57,786 nucleotides of DNA from RPQK01 sp041946865. GTDB lineage: Bacteria; Acidobacteriota; UBA6911; RPQK01. The notes beneath the pieces are model-generated. The model saw nothing but the letters and a program-made list of their open reading frames with translations, ran no database searches and was not told the DNA's origin. Numbering within the stretch: the stretch's first letter is position 1; each line of letters begins with the position of its first letter. The stretch lies in assembly GCA_041946865.1 (NCBI GenBank), contig JBHGBF010000017.1, positions 1 to 57,786 of the forward strand, given 5' to 3'. Below are positions 27,773 to 35,613 of this stretch, in pieces. The translations under genes were made by a program, and so were the position numbers.

Positions 27773-28783
27773 ATGAGAAAACATCTCAGCCGGCAGAGTC
27801 TGAGCGGGAAGGTGATTGACCTTCACTCGCACGTGGGGGTGAGCCTGAAGGCCTATGCGCGTGGGGAATATCCTTACGCCCAAAGCATCGACGATCTGCG
27901 CTTTCGGCAGAGGGCCGGGGGCGTAGACGTGAACGTCGTTTTTCCCATTGGACCTGACCTCTTTCTTGATCTCCCCCGTCTGGTCCAGGGAGACGTCGTT
28001 CCGTCCGCCCTTCCGGTTTCGCCCAGTCCCTTCGAGCTGGAAAATGCGAACCTGCTGCGGGAGGTCTTCGTGATCCAGGCACAAACCGCCGGGCATTTCA
28101 TGCCGTTCGTCTGCATTGACCCCGGCCGCGCGGTTCCGGGTCAGCTGCGGGCCCTCGAGCGACTGGACAGCCAGTTCCCGATTTACGGGATCAAAGTCAA
28201 CCCGGTGTTCTGCCAGTCAAAGATCACCGGCCTGCTCGAGCAGGGGCGTGATTTGCTGGACTTCGCGAGAGAGCGGAACCTGCCTCTCCTCCTGCATGTC
28301 GCATCGGACCCGCGCGAGGCCTATTCCTACGCCGGCGACACCTTCAAAGTCATCGAGCGCCACCCGGATCTGCGCTACTGCCTGGCCCACTGCCTCGGGT
28401 TCCATCGCGGATTCCTCGAGCAGGCCGCAGCGGCCGGTGTCTGGGTCGATACGGCGGCTCTGAAGATCACGGTGGATCTGGCGCGGCAAGGCAGCCCGCT
28501 GCTTGGTTCCCGCGCCGATTGGATCGACGCGGATTACTCGGACCACAAGAAGGTGATGCGAGCGCTGATCGAGCAGTTTCCGCGGACGATCGTCTGGGGC
28601 AGTGATTCGCCGTGGTACACGTTCTTTTCCCTGCGGAAGCAGGCGGAAGGAATGTTCGAGAAATTCGAGCTGCCTGGCACTTACGAGGAGGAAAAAGCCG
28701 CCCTCGACGCGCTTCCTCCGGACCTGCGCCGCAGAGCCCGCAACGGGAACACTCTGGATTTTTTGTTTGGAAAGGCGGACTGA
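27773..28783 (+). CDS. Amidohydrolase family protein (COG2159-like), first copy
   Basis: A 336-residue cytosolic TIM-barrel metal hydrolase or decarboxylase. Metal-ligand motifs are the N-terminal DLHSHVG (HxH), LLLHVAS, LAHCLG and the C-terminal WGSDSPW with the catalytic Asp. This group (amidohydrolase 2) includes decarboxylases such as ACMSD and lactonases. No substrate can be named. ATG 27773 has GAGGG 7 nt upstream and follows the NagB-like gene after 106 nt, in the same direction. A similar but distinct family member lies convergently at 29010-30041. The 226 bases between the two stops (28784-29009) are very G+C-rich and contain no supported feature. Confidence 0.78.
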   Translation: MRKHLSRQSLSGKVIDLHSHVGVSLKAYARGEYPYAQSIDDLRFRQRAGGVDVNVVFPIGPDLFLDLPRLVQGDVVPSALPVSPSPFELENANLLREVFVIQAQTAGHFMPFVCIDPGRAVPGQLRALERLDSQFPIYGIKVNPVFCQSKITGLLEQGRDLLDFARERNLPLLLHVASDPREAYSYAGDTFKVIERHPDLRYCLAHCLGFHRGFLEQAAAAGVWVDTAALKITVDLARQGSPLLGSRADWIDADYSDHKKVMRALIEQFPRTIVWGSDSPWYTFFSLRKQAEGMFEKFELPGTYEEEKAALDALPPDLRRRARNGNTLDFLFGKAD

Positions 28784-29009
28784 CGAGCGGGGGCCTTGAG
28801 CGCAACCGAGCCGCACCCACCGTTTTGTGTGCGGTCGCCGGGCGGCGACGCGTGTCTACAGTACGAATCGATCTGGCTTCCGGCATGCACGGCACGCGAC
28901 GCGCTTCGCCGGCGCGCGCGCCGCGCGTCCCCGCCTGCCGGCGGTCCGCTGGAAAGCACTGCGCTTGGGGCTCTGCCGGAAGTCGGCACGGCACGCCGCG
29001 CAGGCCGAA

Positions 29010-30041
29010 TCACGCCTTTACGTTCAGCGCCTGCACCGCGTTCGTCCAGAAGAAAGCTTCGCGGTCTTCATCGCTGAAGCCGTGCCGGTCCATGGCATCC
29101 AGGATGCTCCGCATCTGCTCGTAAAGGAAAAGCGTGTACTGCGCTTCTTCCTGGGCCGGACGGTGCGATCCTTCATTGAATGGAAAATGCTCCCGGCACA
29201 GGACCCGGTAACTCCTCCCGTGCCATTCCTGCCTCCCGTGGAAGAACAGCACCGGCATGTCGCTTCCATAGAGGATTCGGTTGCGGGGAATGCGGTCGAA
29301 GGCCACGTCGTAGACTTCCGGGTTGGTGACCGCCGCCGTGTCGAAGTAGAAGTCGGCCTCGCCCAGCTGGTCGAGCCCTTCGCGGAGATAAACCGGGCAA
29401 AAGGACCGGCCGAAGTGCGCAATGATGATGGTTACCGAAGGGTAGGCCTGGCGCGCCTGGAGAAGCTCGCGGATGTTGTTCGGGTCGGACAGCCGCTCTT
29501 TACGCCCCAAATGCAGGAGCACTGCCTTCCGGTAGCGCTCGGCGAGCCGCCAGTGTTCGTGCGGAAGAAAATCGAAGAGGCTGACTTCCGCGCCTTTGAC
29601 GCCCACCAACATGTCGGGATAGGGCTTCAGCCCCACAAACCCGTTCTCCGCCAGCCCGGCATCGATCTCGTCAAGCGGCCAGCCAGGCTGTACAACCATA
29701 AACGGCCGCACGCGGCCGGTCCTCGCCGCCTGGGCCAGGTAACAGTTGTTTCCCCGGAGGTCGGCCTCGCGGATCGGCCATCCCATGCCTGCGATTTCGT
29801 AGCTGATGCCGGGATAGAGGGCCGCGGCGCAGGCGTAGGCGTCCTCGACCGGGAGGGTCGTGCAGATCTGCATGGCAAAGTCCGAAAGGATGCGCTCGCG
29901 CGGCACGCTCTTCACGTGGTCCGCCAGGTTGAGATGGACGTGAGCATCAAACACGCGTTGGGGAAGCCGTGCCTGCAGATGGTCTCCAAAGAACTGCCGG
30001 TCAAGCGCCGTGAGCTCGAAATAGGGAAGCATTCTGTTCAC
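29010..30041 (-). CDS. Amidohydrolase family protein (COG2159-like), second copy
   Basis: A 343-residue TIM-barrel amidohydrolase with FDAHVHLN (HxH), LLHLGRK, IIIAHFGRS and YGSDMPVLFF as metal and catalytic motifs. It differs clearly in sequence from the first copy. The start is read as GTG 30041, because it overlaps the stop of the upstream amidohydrolase as GTGA (4 nt); an in-frame ATG at 30032 is the alternative. The overlap implies translational coupling of two different amidohydrolases. The substrate is unknown; possible roles are lactone opening or decarboxylation of a ring-cleavage or sugar-acid product. Confidence 0.78.
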   Translation of the reverse strand: MNRMLPYFELTALDRQFFGDHLQARLPQRVFDAHVHLNLADHVKSVPRERILSDFAMQICTTLPVEDAYACAAALYPGISYEIAGMGWPIREADLRGNNCYLAQAARTGRVRPFMVVQPGWPLDEIDAGLAENGFVGLKPYPDMLVGVKGAEVSLFDFLPHEHWRLAERYRKAVLLHLGRKERLSDPNNIRELLQARQAYPSVTIIIAHFGRSFCPVYLREGLDQLGEADFYFDTAAVTNPEVYDVAFDRIPRNRILYGSDMPVLFFHGRQEWHGRSYRVLCREHFPFNEGSHRPAQEEAQYTLFLYEQMRSILDAMDRHGFSDEDREAFFWTNAVQALNVKA

Positions 30042-31468
30042 CTCGGTTGAATGGTCGCCAGGATGGTGGCGGGATCGCAGAGCAGGCCGCCGCGGATCAC
30101 CTTGTGAATCCGGCGCGTGTTTTCGATGTGAGCCACCGGGTCGGCATCGAGAACCAGGAGGTCCGCCAGCTTGCCCGGCTCAATGCTCCCGAGGTCCGAT
30201 TCGCGGCCCAGCGCCCGCGCATTAATCAGCGTGGCGCACTGCAGGACTTTGGCGGGCGCAAGTCCCGAGTCGGCGAGGAGCTTGAGCTCCTGGTGCAGCG
30301 CCAGTCCCGGCGGACAGAAAGCGACAGGGCTGTCGGTGCCCACCAGAAGCTCGACCCCGGCGTCGGCCAGCAGGCGAGTCAACCGTTGGAGTTTCTGCAG
30401 TTCCATCCGGCGCAGCTCTGCCGTTTCTGGTTCCGGCGCCGATTGAAGCCGCTGGCTTTGCCACAGCTCTTTCAGCCGAGCCGGCATTCGGTCGTTGTCG
30501 GGATGCCCGTAGATTTCCGGCGCATCCCGCAAGAGCATCCAGTTGCGATAGACGACGAGAGTGGGCGCCACGCGCACATGGTTCTCGAGCAGAAGATCGA
30601 TCAGGGCCTTCACCCGGGGATGATCCAGGTCCGCCTCGGCTCGCGCTCTGGCGACTCGCAGCCGCAAGTCACGCACCACCTTCGGATCCATGCGCGCCCG
30701 TTCCGGCGCAAGGGGCATGACAGGAGCGTCAGGCGGGAGGATGAAGTTGAACACCGACGCGATGTGTTCGAGGCAGTCGATCCCGTCGGCGGCCGCGTCC
30801 TGCGCCGTGTATTGGCCCAGGTGTCCGATGACTCTTTTGCCCCGGCCGTGAGCCTGGGCAATCAACTCCCGTCCCACGGCCCGTCCGGTTCCGACATAAA
30901 TCTTGAATGTCGTCACGCCCCAAGCGGCCGTTTCATCCACGAAGCTCCCGACCAGACCGGGGTCAGTGACCGCGTAGCCGCTACGCCGGTGGTAAGGAGG
31001 ATCGCCGTCGACCAGCGGGCTGGCCAGAATCAGCCGGGGACAGGATTGGGGATGCGACTCCGCGAATTTCTCAACCAGCCTCTCGGCGATCAACTCGTCG
31101 CCCCCGCTCGAAACGGTCGTAACGCCGGCGGCCAGGTAATAAGGGAGGAGTTCGTCTCCGGTCATGTGCGCGTCAGTCACCACGTGGTTGACGTGCATGT
31201 GAGCGTCGACGAAGCCGGGCAAGACGTATTTTCCGCGGCCGTCCAGGCGCCGCTCGCCGGGGCGCGCTGCGACACGCGCCGGAACGTCGACGGCGGCGAT
31301 CCGGTCCCCTTCGACGACGATGGTCCGCTCGTCGAGGAAGGTCGCGCAGGCGGCGTCGAACACGCGGGCACCGGTAATCAGCAGTCTGCCGGAAGCCTGA
31401 GCATAAGGCATAAGCAACCCCCAGACAACCGCCCCCAGGGGCAAGGCTCGAAAAACAAGGTATCGCAC
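30038..31468 (-). CDS. Secreted imidazolonepropionase-like amidohydrolase (COG1228)
   Basis: A 476-residue exported metal-dependent hydrolase. It has the composite N- and C-terminal beta-sandwich of this group (LLITGARVFD at the start, GSIEPGKLADLLVLDADP at the end) around a barrel with VDAHMHVNH (HxH), TFKIYVG (candidate carboxylated Lys), VIGHLGQ, CLEHIAS and LVGTDSP. Relatives act on cyclic amides, dipeptides or organophosphates. The frame is open to 31519, but GTG 31468 gives a proper signal peptide (RYLVFRALPLGAVVWGLL) and follows a TATAAT box by nine bases. It is first in a two-gene leftward unit coupled to the COG2159-like gene. Confidence 0.8.
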   Translation of the reverse strand: MRYLVFRALPLGAVVWGLLMPYAQASGRLLITGARVFDAACATFLDERTIVVEGDRIAAVDVPARVAARPGERRLDGRGKYVLPGFVDAHMHVNHVVTDAHMTGDELLPYYLAAGVTTVSSGGDELIAERLVEKFAESHPQSCPRLILASPLVDGDPPYHRRSGYAVTDPGLVGSFVDETAAWGVTTFKIYVGTGRAVGRELIAQAHGRGKRVIGHLGQYTAQDAAADGIDCLEHIASVFNFILPPDAPVMPLAPERARMDPKVVRDLRLRVARARAEADLDHPRVKALIDLLLENHVRVAPTLVVYRNWMLLRDAPEIYGHPDNDRMPARLKELWQSQRLQSAPEPETAELRRMELQKLQRLTRLLADAGVELLVGTDSPVAFCPPGLALHQELKLLADSGLAPAKVLQCATLINARALGRESDLGSIEPGKLADLLVLDADPVAHIENTRRIHKVIRGGLLCDPATILATIQPR

Positions 31469-31477
31469 AAGCCGAAA

Positions 31478-31483
31478 ATTATA
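31478..31483 (-). promoter_or_regulatory. TATAAT -10 box close to a GTG start
   Basis: A perfect minus-strand TATAAT (31483-31478) lies nine bases before GTG 31468, with no Shine-Dalgarno sequence between them. If used, the mRNA would begin at or within a few bases of the start codon. The -35 region (TAGCAT at 17-nt spacing) is poor, so this remains tentative. Confidence 0.38.
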
Positions 31484-31563
31484 GTCGGCTTCCTTCTGAC
31501 ATGCTACGATATTTCCCAAAAAGACCGACTGGTTTTCAGTCTCTTGGTAAGGAGTTGCTCAAC

Positions 31564-32061
31564 ATGAAGATGCGTGTCCTGCTTGCTTTGTGCGCGTGTT
31601 GGTTATTCCTGGCGTTTGGCTCGGAGCTGGTGGCTCAACGGGCCGTCTTCCTCGTCCGGCATGCCGAGAAGGTGGACGACACGGATGACGCGGCCCTGAC
31701 CCAGGAGGGCTTGAATCGAGCCGAGCGGCTCGCGGCCATCCTCAAGGATGCGGGCATCACCGCCGTCTATACGACGCAGTTCCAGCGGACCCGGAACACG
31801 GCCGCTCCGCTTTGCCGGGAGGCCGGAATCCAACCGGTCGTGATTCCTCAGGGTGAGGAACAGAAAGTCGTTGACGCGGTGCGGACCAGGCACAAGAACG
31901 ACGTGGTCATGGTTGTGGGGCACAGGAGCACTGTCATCAAGATGCTGAAGCTCTTCGGCGCCCGGGAACCCTTCGCCATCGGGCCGGGCGAGCATAGCCA
32001 GATCTTCGTTGTGGTGCCGAACGGAAACGGCGCGCCAACTGCGCTGCAACTCCGTTACTGA
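31564..32061 (+). CDS. Exported histidine phosphatase (SixA/PGM-like)
   Basis: A 165-residue protein with an N-terminal signal (MRVLLALCACWLFLAFG) followed by a short histidine-phosphatase domain. The catalytic RHG-type motif reads VRHAEK, the second half supplies VGHRS, and TTQFQRTRNTA is the conserved Arg-containing helix. The compact size resembles SixA-like phosphatases, but the signal peptide points to a periplasmic or lipoprotein-like location; a Cys in the signal (LCAC) could serve as a lipobox only weakly. ATG 31564 with AAGGAG nine nt upstream is preferred over the longer frame from 31501. It is divergent from the amidohydrolase operon and upstream of the IclR gene. Confidence 0.8.
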   Translation: MKMRVLLALCACWLFLAFGSELVAQRAVFLVRHAEKVDDTDDAALTQEGLNRAERLAAILKDAGITAVYTTQFQRTRNTAAPLCREAGIQPVVIPQGEEQKVVDAVRTRHKNDVVMVVGHRSTVIKMLKLFGAREPFAIGPGEHSQIFVVVPNGNGAPTALQLRY

Positions 32062-32121
32062 ATTGTGAAAAACAGGGATGGATGGAAAGAAGAGTCAATA
32101 ACTGAAAGTTGTTGCCCTGAT

Positions 32122-32140
32122 TTGTCAGAATTGTTGACAA
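32122..32140 (+). promoter_or_regulatory. Palindromic operator on the iclR-family promoter
   Basis: TTGTCA (32122-32127), seven-base spacer, TGACAA (32135-32140): a perfect 6-bp inverted repeat that overlaps the -35 hexamer (32134-32139) of the regulator's promoter. The size and position fit autoregulation by a dimeric regulator, most simply the IclR protein itself. Confidence 0.5.
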
Positions 32141-32162
32141 CGAGGGGGGTGGCTGTTACTCT
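32134..32162 (+). promoter_or_regulatory. Promoter of the IclR-family gene
   Basis: TTGACA (32134-32139), 17-nt spacer, TACTCT (32157-32162). The predicted transcription start is only a few bases before the GAGGAAAT ribosome binding site of the gene at 32177, so the leader would be very short. Confidence 0.5.
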
Positions 32163-32176
32163 CAGTCCGAGGAAAT

Positions 32177-33019
32177 ATGGGGAATATGGCGGTTGGTCGA
32201 AGACGCAGACCGAAGGCTGAGCTGAGTGACGGGCATCAATCGGATGCGGCGGGGTATTATTCCAAGGCGATAGGCCGGGCGCTCGACGTTCTGGAGTGTT
32301 TCAAGGACGGTGAAACGACTCTGAGCCTCATGGAGATCTCGAAGATGTGCGGCTTTCCGGAATCGTCGCTGTTCCGGATTCTGATCACCCTTGAAGCTCA
32401 CCGATATCTGCACCGCACGGATGACGGGTCTTACCGGCTCGCGCCCAAACTGCTCCTTGGAAAACTCTACGAACGGGCCGAGACCGTGCGGGAGCTGCTC
32501 CATCCGTACCTCAAGCAACTCAACAGCGCTTTCAATGAAACGGTGAGCATGGCTTTCCTCTTTGAAGAGCGCATTCAGGTCCTGGACACGATCGAGTCGT
32601 TCCACGACATCCGCATTACGAACACTCTCGGGCGGGTTCTGCCCCCTCAATCGAGTTCCCTGGGAAAGGCGATCACGGCCTTCCAGCCCAAAGAAGTCAT
32701 TGATCGGATCCTGAACGTCAACGGGCTTTTCCGGCGGACGGAAAGAACGTTGGTGGACCGGTCGGCTGTCCTGCAGGAGTTCGACAAGATCCGGTCCCAG
32801 GGGTACGCCGAAGACCGCGAGGAGTCGACTCTGGGGAAGGTCTGTTTTGGGGCGCCGGTTTTTGACCAGGGACAGCGCGCTATCGCTGCCATCAGCATTT
32901 CGACGCCGCTCCTGCGCATGGACGAGGATGTCGAGAAGGAGATGATTCGCTCGCTCCTGAAAGTGACGAAAGAAGCCTCGAAGGCTATCCAGATGCCTGC
33001 GCCGGTGGCGGACGCGTAA
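32177..33019 (+). CDS. IclR-family transcriptional regulator
   Basis: A 280-residue DNA-binding regulator. After a basic N-terminal tail, a winged helix-turn-helix is visible at about residues 33-95 (RALDVLECFKDGETTLSLM, EISKMCGFPESSLFRILITL, LEAHRYLHRTDDGSYRLAP). The C-terminal IclR effector domain runs from about 100 to 270 (LGRVLPPQSSSLGKAITAF, then STLGKVCFGAPVFDQ). Members usually respond to a sugar-acid or aromatic metabolite and control a neighbouring catabolic cluster. Start ATG 32177 has GAGG just upstream; ATG 32186 is an alternative. The adjacent decayed aldolase and the kinase-dehydrogenase-epimerase cluster are the likely targets, which is inference. Confidence 0.9.
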   Translation: MGNMAVGRRRRPKAELSDGHQSDAAGYYSKAIGRALDVLECFKDGETTLSLMEISKMCGFPESSLFRILITLEAHRYLHRTDDGSYRLAPKLLLGKLYERAETVRELLHPYLKQLNSAFNETVSMAFLFEERIQVLDTIESFHDIRITNTLGRVLPPQSSSLGKAITAFQPKEVIDRILNVNGLFRRTERTLVDRSAVLQEFDKIRSQGYAEDREESTLGKVCFGAPVFDQGQRAIAAISISTPLLRMDEDVEKEMIRSLLKVTKEASKAIQMPAPVADA

Positions 33020-33137
33020 GCCGCTTCCGCGGCAGGGGCAGGGTGTTGTCAGAGCGCCGGCGAAGCCGGAGTGTTGAGAAAAGCATTCCGCGTCCGAGCG
33101 TGGCTTTTTTCGCCACCCTCGGCGCCGGTCGCGCATT

Positions 33138-33956
33138 TTACCCCTGGCTGTCCTTCGGTCCGTACTTCTTGGCTGCCTCTTCGGGCAGGACCCCGCGCTT
33201 GACCACGTCGCATAAGGCTTGCTGGAAGGCCGGGGGATCCGGGACCTGGATCGCGTTGCGGGCCGAATACCACTCCTGCCGCCCCGTCTTCGACTTCCCT
33301 GGCGGCGAGCTCCAAGGCCTTGAGCTGCGTGGGCAGCCTTGAAGCTCCCAGGCCGAGCACCGGGATTGGGCAACTCCTCGTGACTGACCGGAAGTCTTTC
33401 GTATAGAAAGTCTTGATCAGATCCGCGCCTAGTTCGGCGATGATCCTTCCTCCGCGGTATACGCGCTCGTGGAGCTCATCCGGTCCGAGGTTTTCGGCGT
33501 CGGCCGGAAAGTACTCGCCGATCACGGGCATTCCCAGTTCTTTCGCCTCTTTGCACAGATCCCGACAGATCTCGAGGTTGCGCGCGTCGCTGGCTTTGTT
33601 TCCGTTCTGCAGCGTCAAGGAGACCAGGGCCACCTCGGCGCCAGGCGAAGGGCTTCGGCAGGCCGGAAAGCGGGCACCGTCGCGCCTGGCGGTAGTGCCA
33701 CTGGAAGCAATAGGTGGTGCTCCAGTCGAGCCGGACGACGGCCATCGGCGCGCGTTTGTAATTGAACGCGTGCGCGCAGTGTGGGAGCATTCCGGGCGAG
33801 AGCAGGACGCCGTCCACGAGGGGCGAGACCTTCGACGCCGTTTCACGTAGATCGACCATTCCCTCAATCGGGCCGTCGAACAGGCATGTGATCCATGGCG
33901 ATGATCACGCATCGCTCGCTGCGATTGAACAACCTCTCGTATCTGATACTCCCCAT
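33138..33956 (-). pseudogene. Decayed DhnA-type class I aldolase (four frameshifts)
   Basis: Read on the minus strand, the whole of a protein like the intact aldolase at 41004 can be followed, but in alternating frames. It starts at ATG 33956 (GAGGAG upstream; MGSIRYERLFN). An extra base just after AMDH breaks the frame near 33890; MVDLRETASKV continues in another frame. A two-base gain near WHYRQA and a one-base loss near the LRLGAEVALV segment (about 33640-33700) return it to a third, which keeps the Schiff-base Lys in DLIKTFYT. An extra C after VVFG (near 33270) shifts it again, ending QGVKRG-like to TAA at 33138-33140. Codon-level similarity remains high, so decay is recent, unless the indels are sequencing errors. 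Confidence 0.8.
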
Positions 33957-34017
33957 TGCTGTTCTCCTCATGCGTTCGGTGTTCTTCCGGCGTTTTTTGG
34001 GGTTGGATCCGGAGGAA

Positions 34018-34073
34018 AATGAATGAACGATTTATTCAAGGCAAACGAACTATACGTTCATTTTTTGAATGAA
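34018..34073. promoter_or_regulatory. Operator-like cluster of AATGAA/TTCATT half-sites
   Basis: Between the decayed aldolase and the kinase gene the half-site AATGAA occurs at 34018-34023, 34022-34027 and 34068-34073, and its complement TTCATT at 34057-34062. AATGAACG (34022-34029) and CGTTCATT (34055-34062) form a perfect 8-bp inverted repeat with a 25-nt gap, and TTCATT/AATGAA at 34057-34073 forms a tight second one. This looks like a regulator binding array for the divergent promoters, perhaps for the IclR protein encoded nearby. Confidence 0.5.
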
Positions 34074-34104
34074 ATCAAGCCTTAATGTGCTAAGATCTCG
34101 CCCG

Positions 34105-35577
34105 ATGAAAGGGCGCAAGCCGGCGTATCTGGGGCTGGATGTCGGCGGAACCGGGGCAAAGGCTGGAGTCTTTGACCGGGAAGGCCGCTTGCTCGGCTTT
34201 GCTCAGCGAGGCTATACGCAGGCTACCGGCGAGGCAGGCCAGGCGGAATTGCCGATCGAGGTGATTTACCAGGCATGCCGTGATGCGAGCCGCGAAGCGG
34301 TGAACGCGGCCGGAGCCGAGATCCTCGCGCTTTCGGTATCCTCGCAAGGCCAGACCTTCGTTTCGGTCGACGAGTCCGGCCGTCCTCTGCATCCCGCCAT
34401 CATCTGGTACGACTCGCGGGCGGGAGAGCAGGCCCGGCGGATGAACGAAACGATCAGGCAATCCGGGTCGCCGGACGGTCGGCTGGACGTGAGCCCGGTG
34501 TCAACCGCTCCCAAAATCCTCTGGCTTTTCGAGAACCGCCCGGAGGTTAAGAACCGGGCGCGGCGCTTTTTCCTTCTTCCTGACTACATCAGCCATCGCC
34601 TGACCGGGAAGGCCGTCTTCGATCCTGTTATCGCAAGCACGACGGGCTTCTACGACGAGAGCCGGGGAGAATACTTTCAGGCAGCCTTGGACGCCGCGGG
34701 CGTGGAGTCCGGCCAGATGAGCCTGGTCAGGCAGGCGGGTAGCCGTATCGGGAACATTTTGAAAGGACCTGCCGCCGAGTGGGCTCTCTCCGAAAAGACG
34801 GTTATGGCAGTCGGTACCAACGATCAGTTGGCAGGCGCGCTTGGGGCGGGGAACTGCCGCCCGGGGATTGGCAGTGAAACGACCGGGACGTGCCTGGCTT
34901 TGATCACGCTGGCCGGTGTGATCAGCCGTCCGCTGCCTCCCGGACTGATCACCGGGCCTTTCCCGATACCCGGTTTCCGCTTCGTTCTGGCTTACTGCAA
35001 GACGGCGGGTCTTGTGCTCGAGTGGTTCCGGCGCGAGTTGGCCGGCGGTACAGCGCTCGCTGAACTGGATCGATTGGCTGCGGGCGTGCCGCCGGGCAGT
35101 CGAGGCGTGACGGTTTTGCCTCACTTCGACGGCATGATCTCTCCTACGCCTGACCCGGGCTCGAGAGGCGTTTTCTTCAACCTCAACCTGAGCCATTCTC
35201 GCGTGGACATGTACCGGGCGATTCTGGAGTCCCTGGCTTTCTCGCTCCGGGAGAACCTCGAGCTGACTGAGTCGCAAGGGCTTCCGCTCGAGACCTTACG
35301 ATCAATCGGAGGCGGCGCCCGCAGTGATCTCTGGCTCCAGATAAAAGCCGACGTTTGTGGGCGGCCCATCGAAGTCCCAGTGGTGCGGGAGGCGGCCGTG
35401 CTTGGTGCGGCAATGCTTGCGGCGGCCGGCTATGGTGAGTTCGAGAGCGTGCCGGAGAGCAGCGAACGGCTTTACCACGTAAAGCGTGTCTTTGAGCCGA
35501 ACCCCGCGAACCGCGGCCCGTACGACCGGGCGTATGCAAAGTACAAGCGGCTTTACCACGTGCTCTTTCCGGTGTGA
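34105..35577 (+). CDS. FGGY-family carbohydrate kinase
   Basis: A 490-residue cytosolic sugar kinase related to xylulokinase. The N-terminal phosphate-1 motif is LGLDVGGTGAKAGVFD. The substrate loop has SVSSQGQTFVSVD and IIWYDSRA, the central adenosine-linked motif is VGTNDQLAGALGAGN (about 235), and the C-terminal FGGY-type signature is IGGGARSDLWLQIKADVCG (about 402). The expected reaction is ATP-dependent phosphorylation of a ketose, polyol or similar metabolite; the FGGY group also includes the autoinducer-2 kinase LsrK. ATG 34105 is preferred to 34069 because family sequences begin there, although no strong Shine-Dalgarno sequence is seen. It heads the kinase-dehydrogenase-SDR-epimerase cluster and has operator-like repeats upstream. 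Confidence 0.88.
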   Translation: MKGRKPAYLGLDVGGTGAKAGVFDREGRLLGFAQRGYTQATGEAGQAELPIEVIYQACRDASREAVNAAGAEILALSVSSQGQTFVSVDESGRPLHPAIIWYDSRAGEQARRMNETIRQSGSPDGRLDVSPVSTAPKILWLFENRPEVKNRARRFFLLPDYISHRLTGKAVFDPVIASTTGFYDESRGEYFQAALDAAGVESGQMSLVRQAGSRIGNILKGPAAEWALSEKTVMAVGTNDQLAGALGAGNCRPGIGSETTGTCLALITLAGVISRPLPPGLITGPFPIPGFRFVLAYCKTAGLVLEWFRRELAGGTALAELDRLAAGVPPGSRGVTVLPHFDGMISPTPDPGSRGVFFNLNLSHSRVDMYRAILESLAFSLRENLELTESQGLPLETLRSIGGGARSDLWLQIKADVCGRPIEVPVVREAAVLGAAMLAAAGYGEFESVPESSERLYHVKRVFEPNPANRGPYDRAYAKYKRLYHVLFPV

Positions 35578-35613
35578 TGCGCACCATCGATTAGAGGCCA
35601 TGCGGGCATCGAC

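Noticed and set aside
30047..31567. 506-codon plus-strand frame opposite the COG1228 amidohydrolase
   Set aside because: Antisense shadow with no family features.
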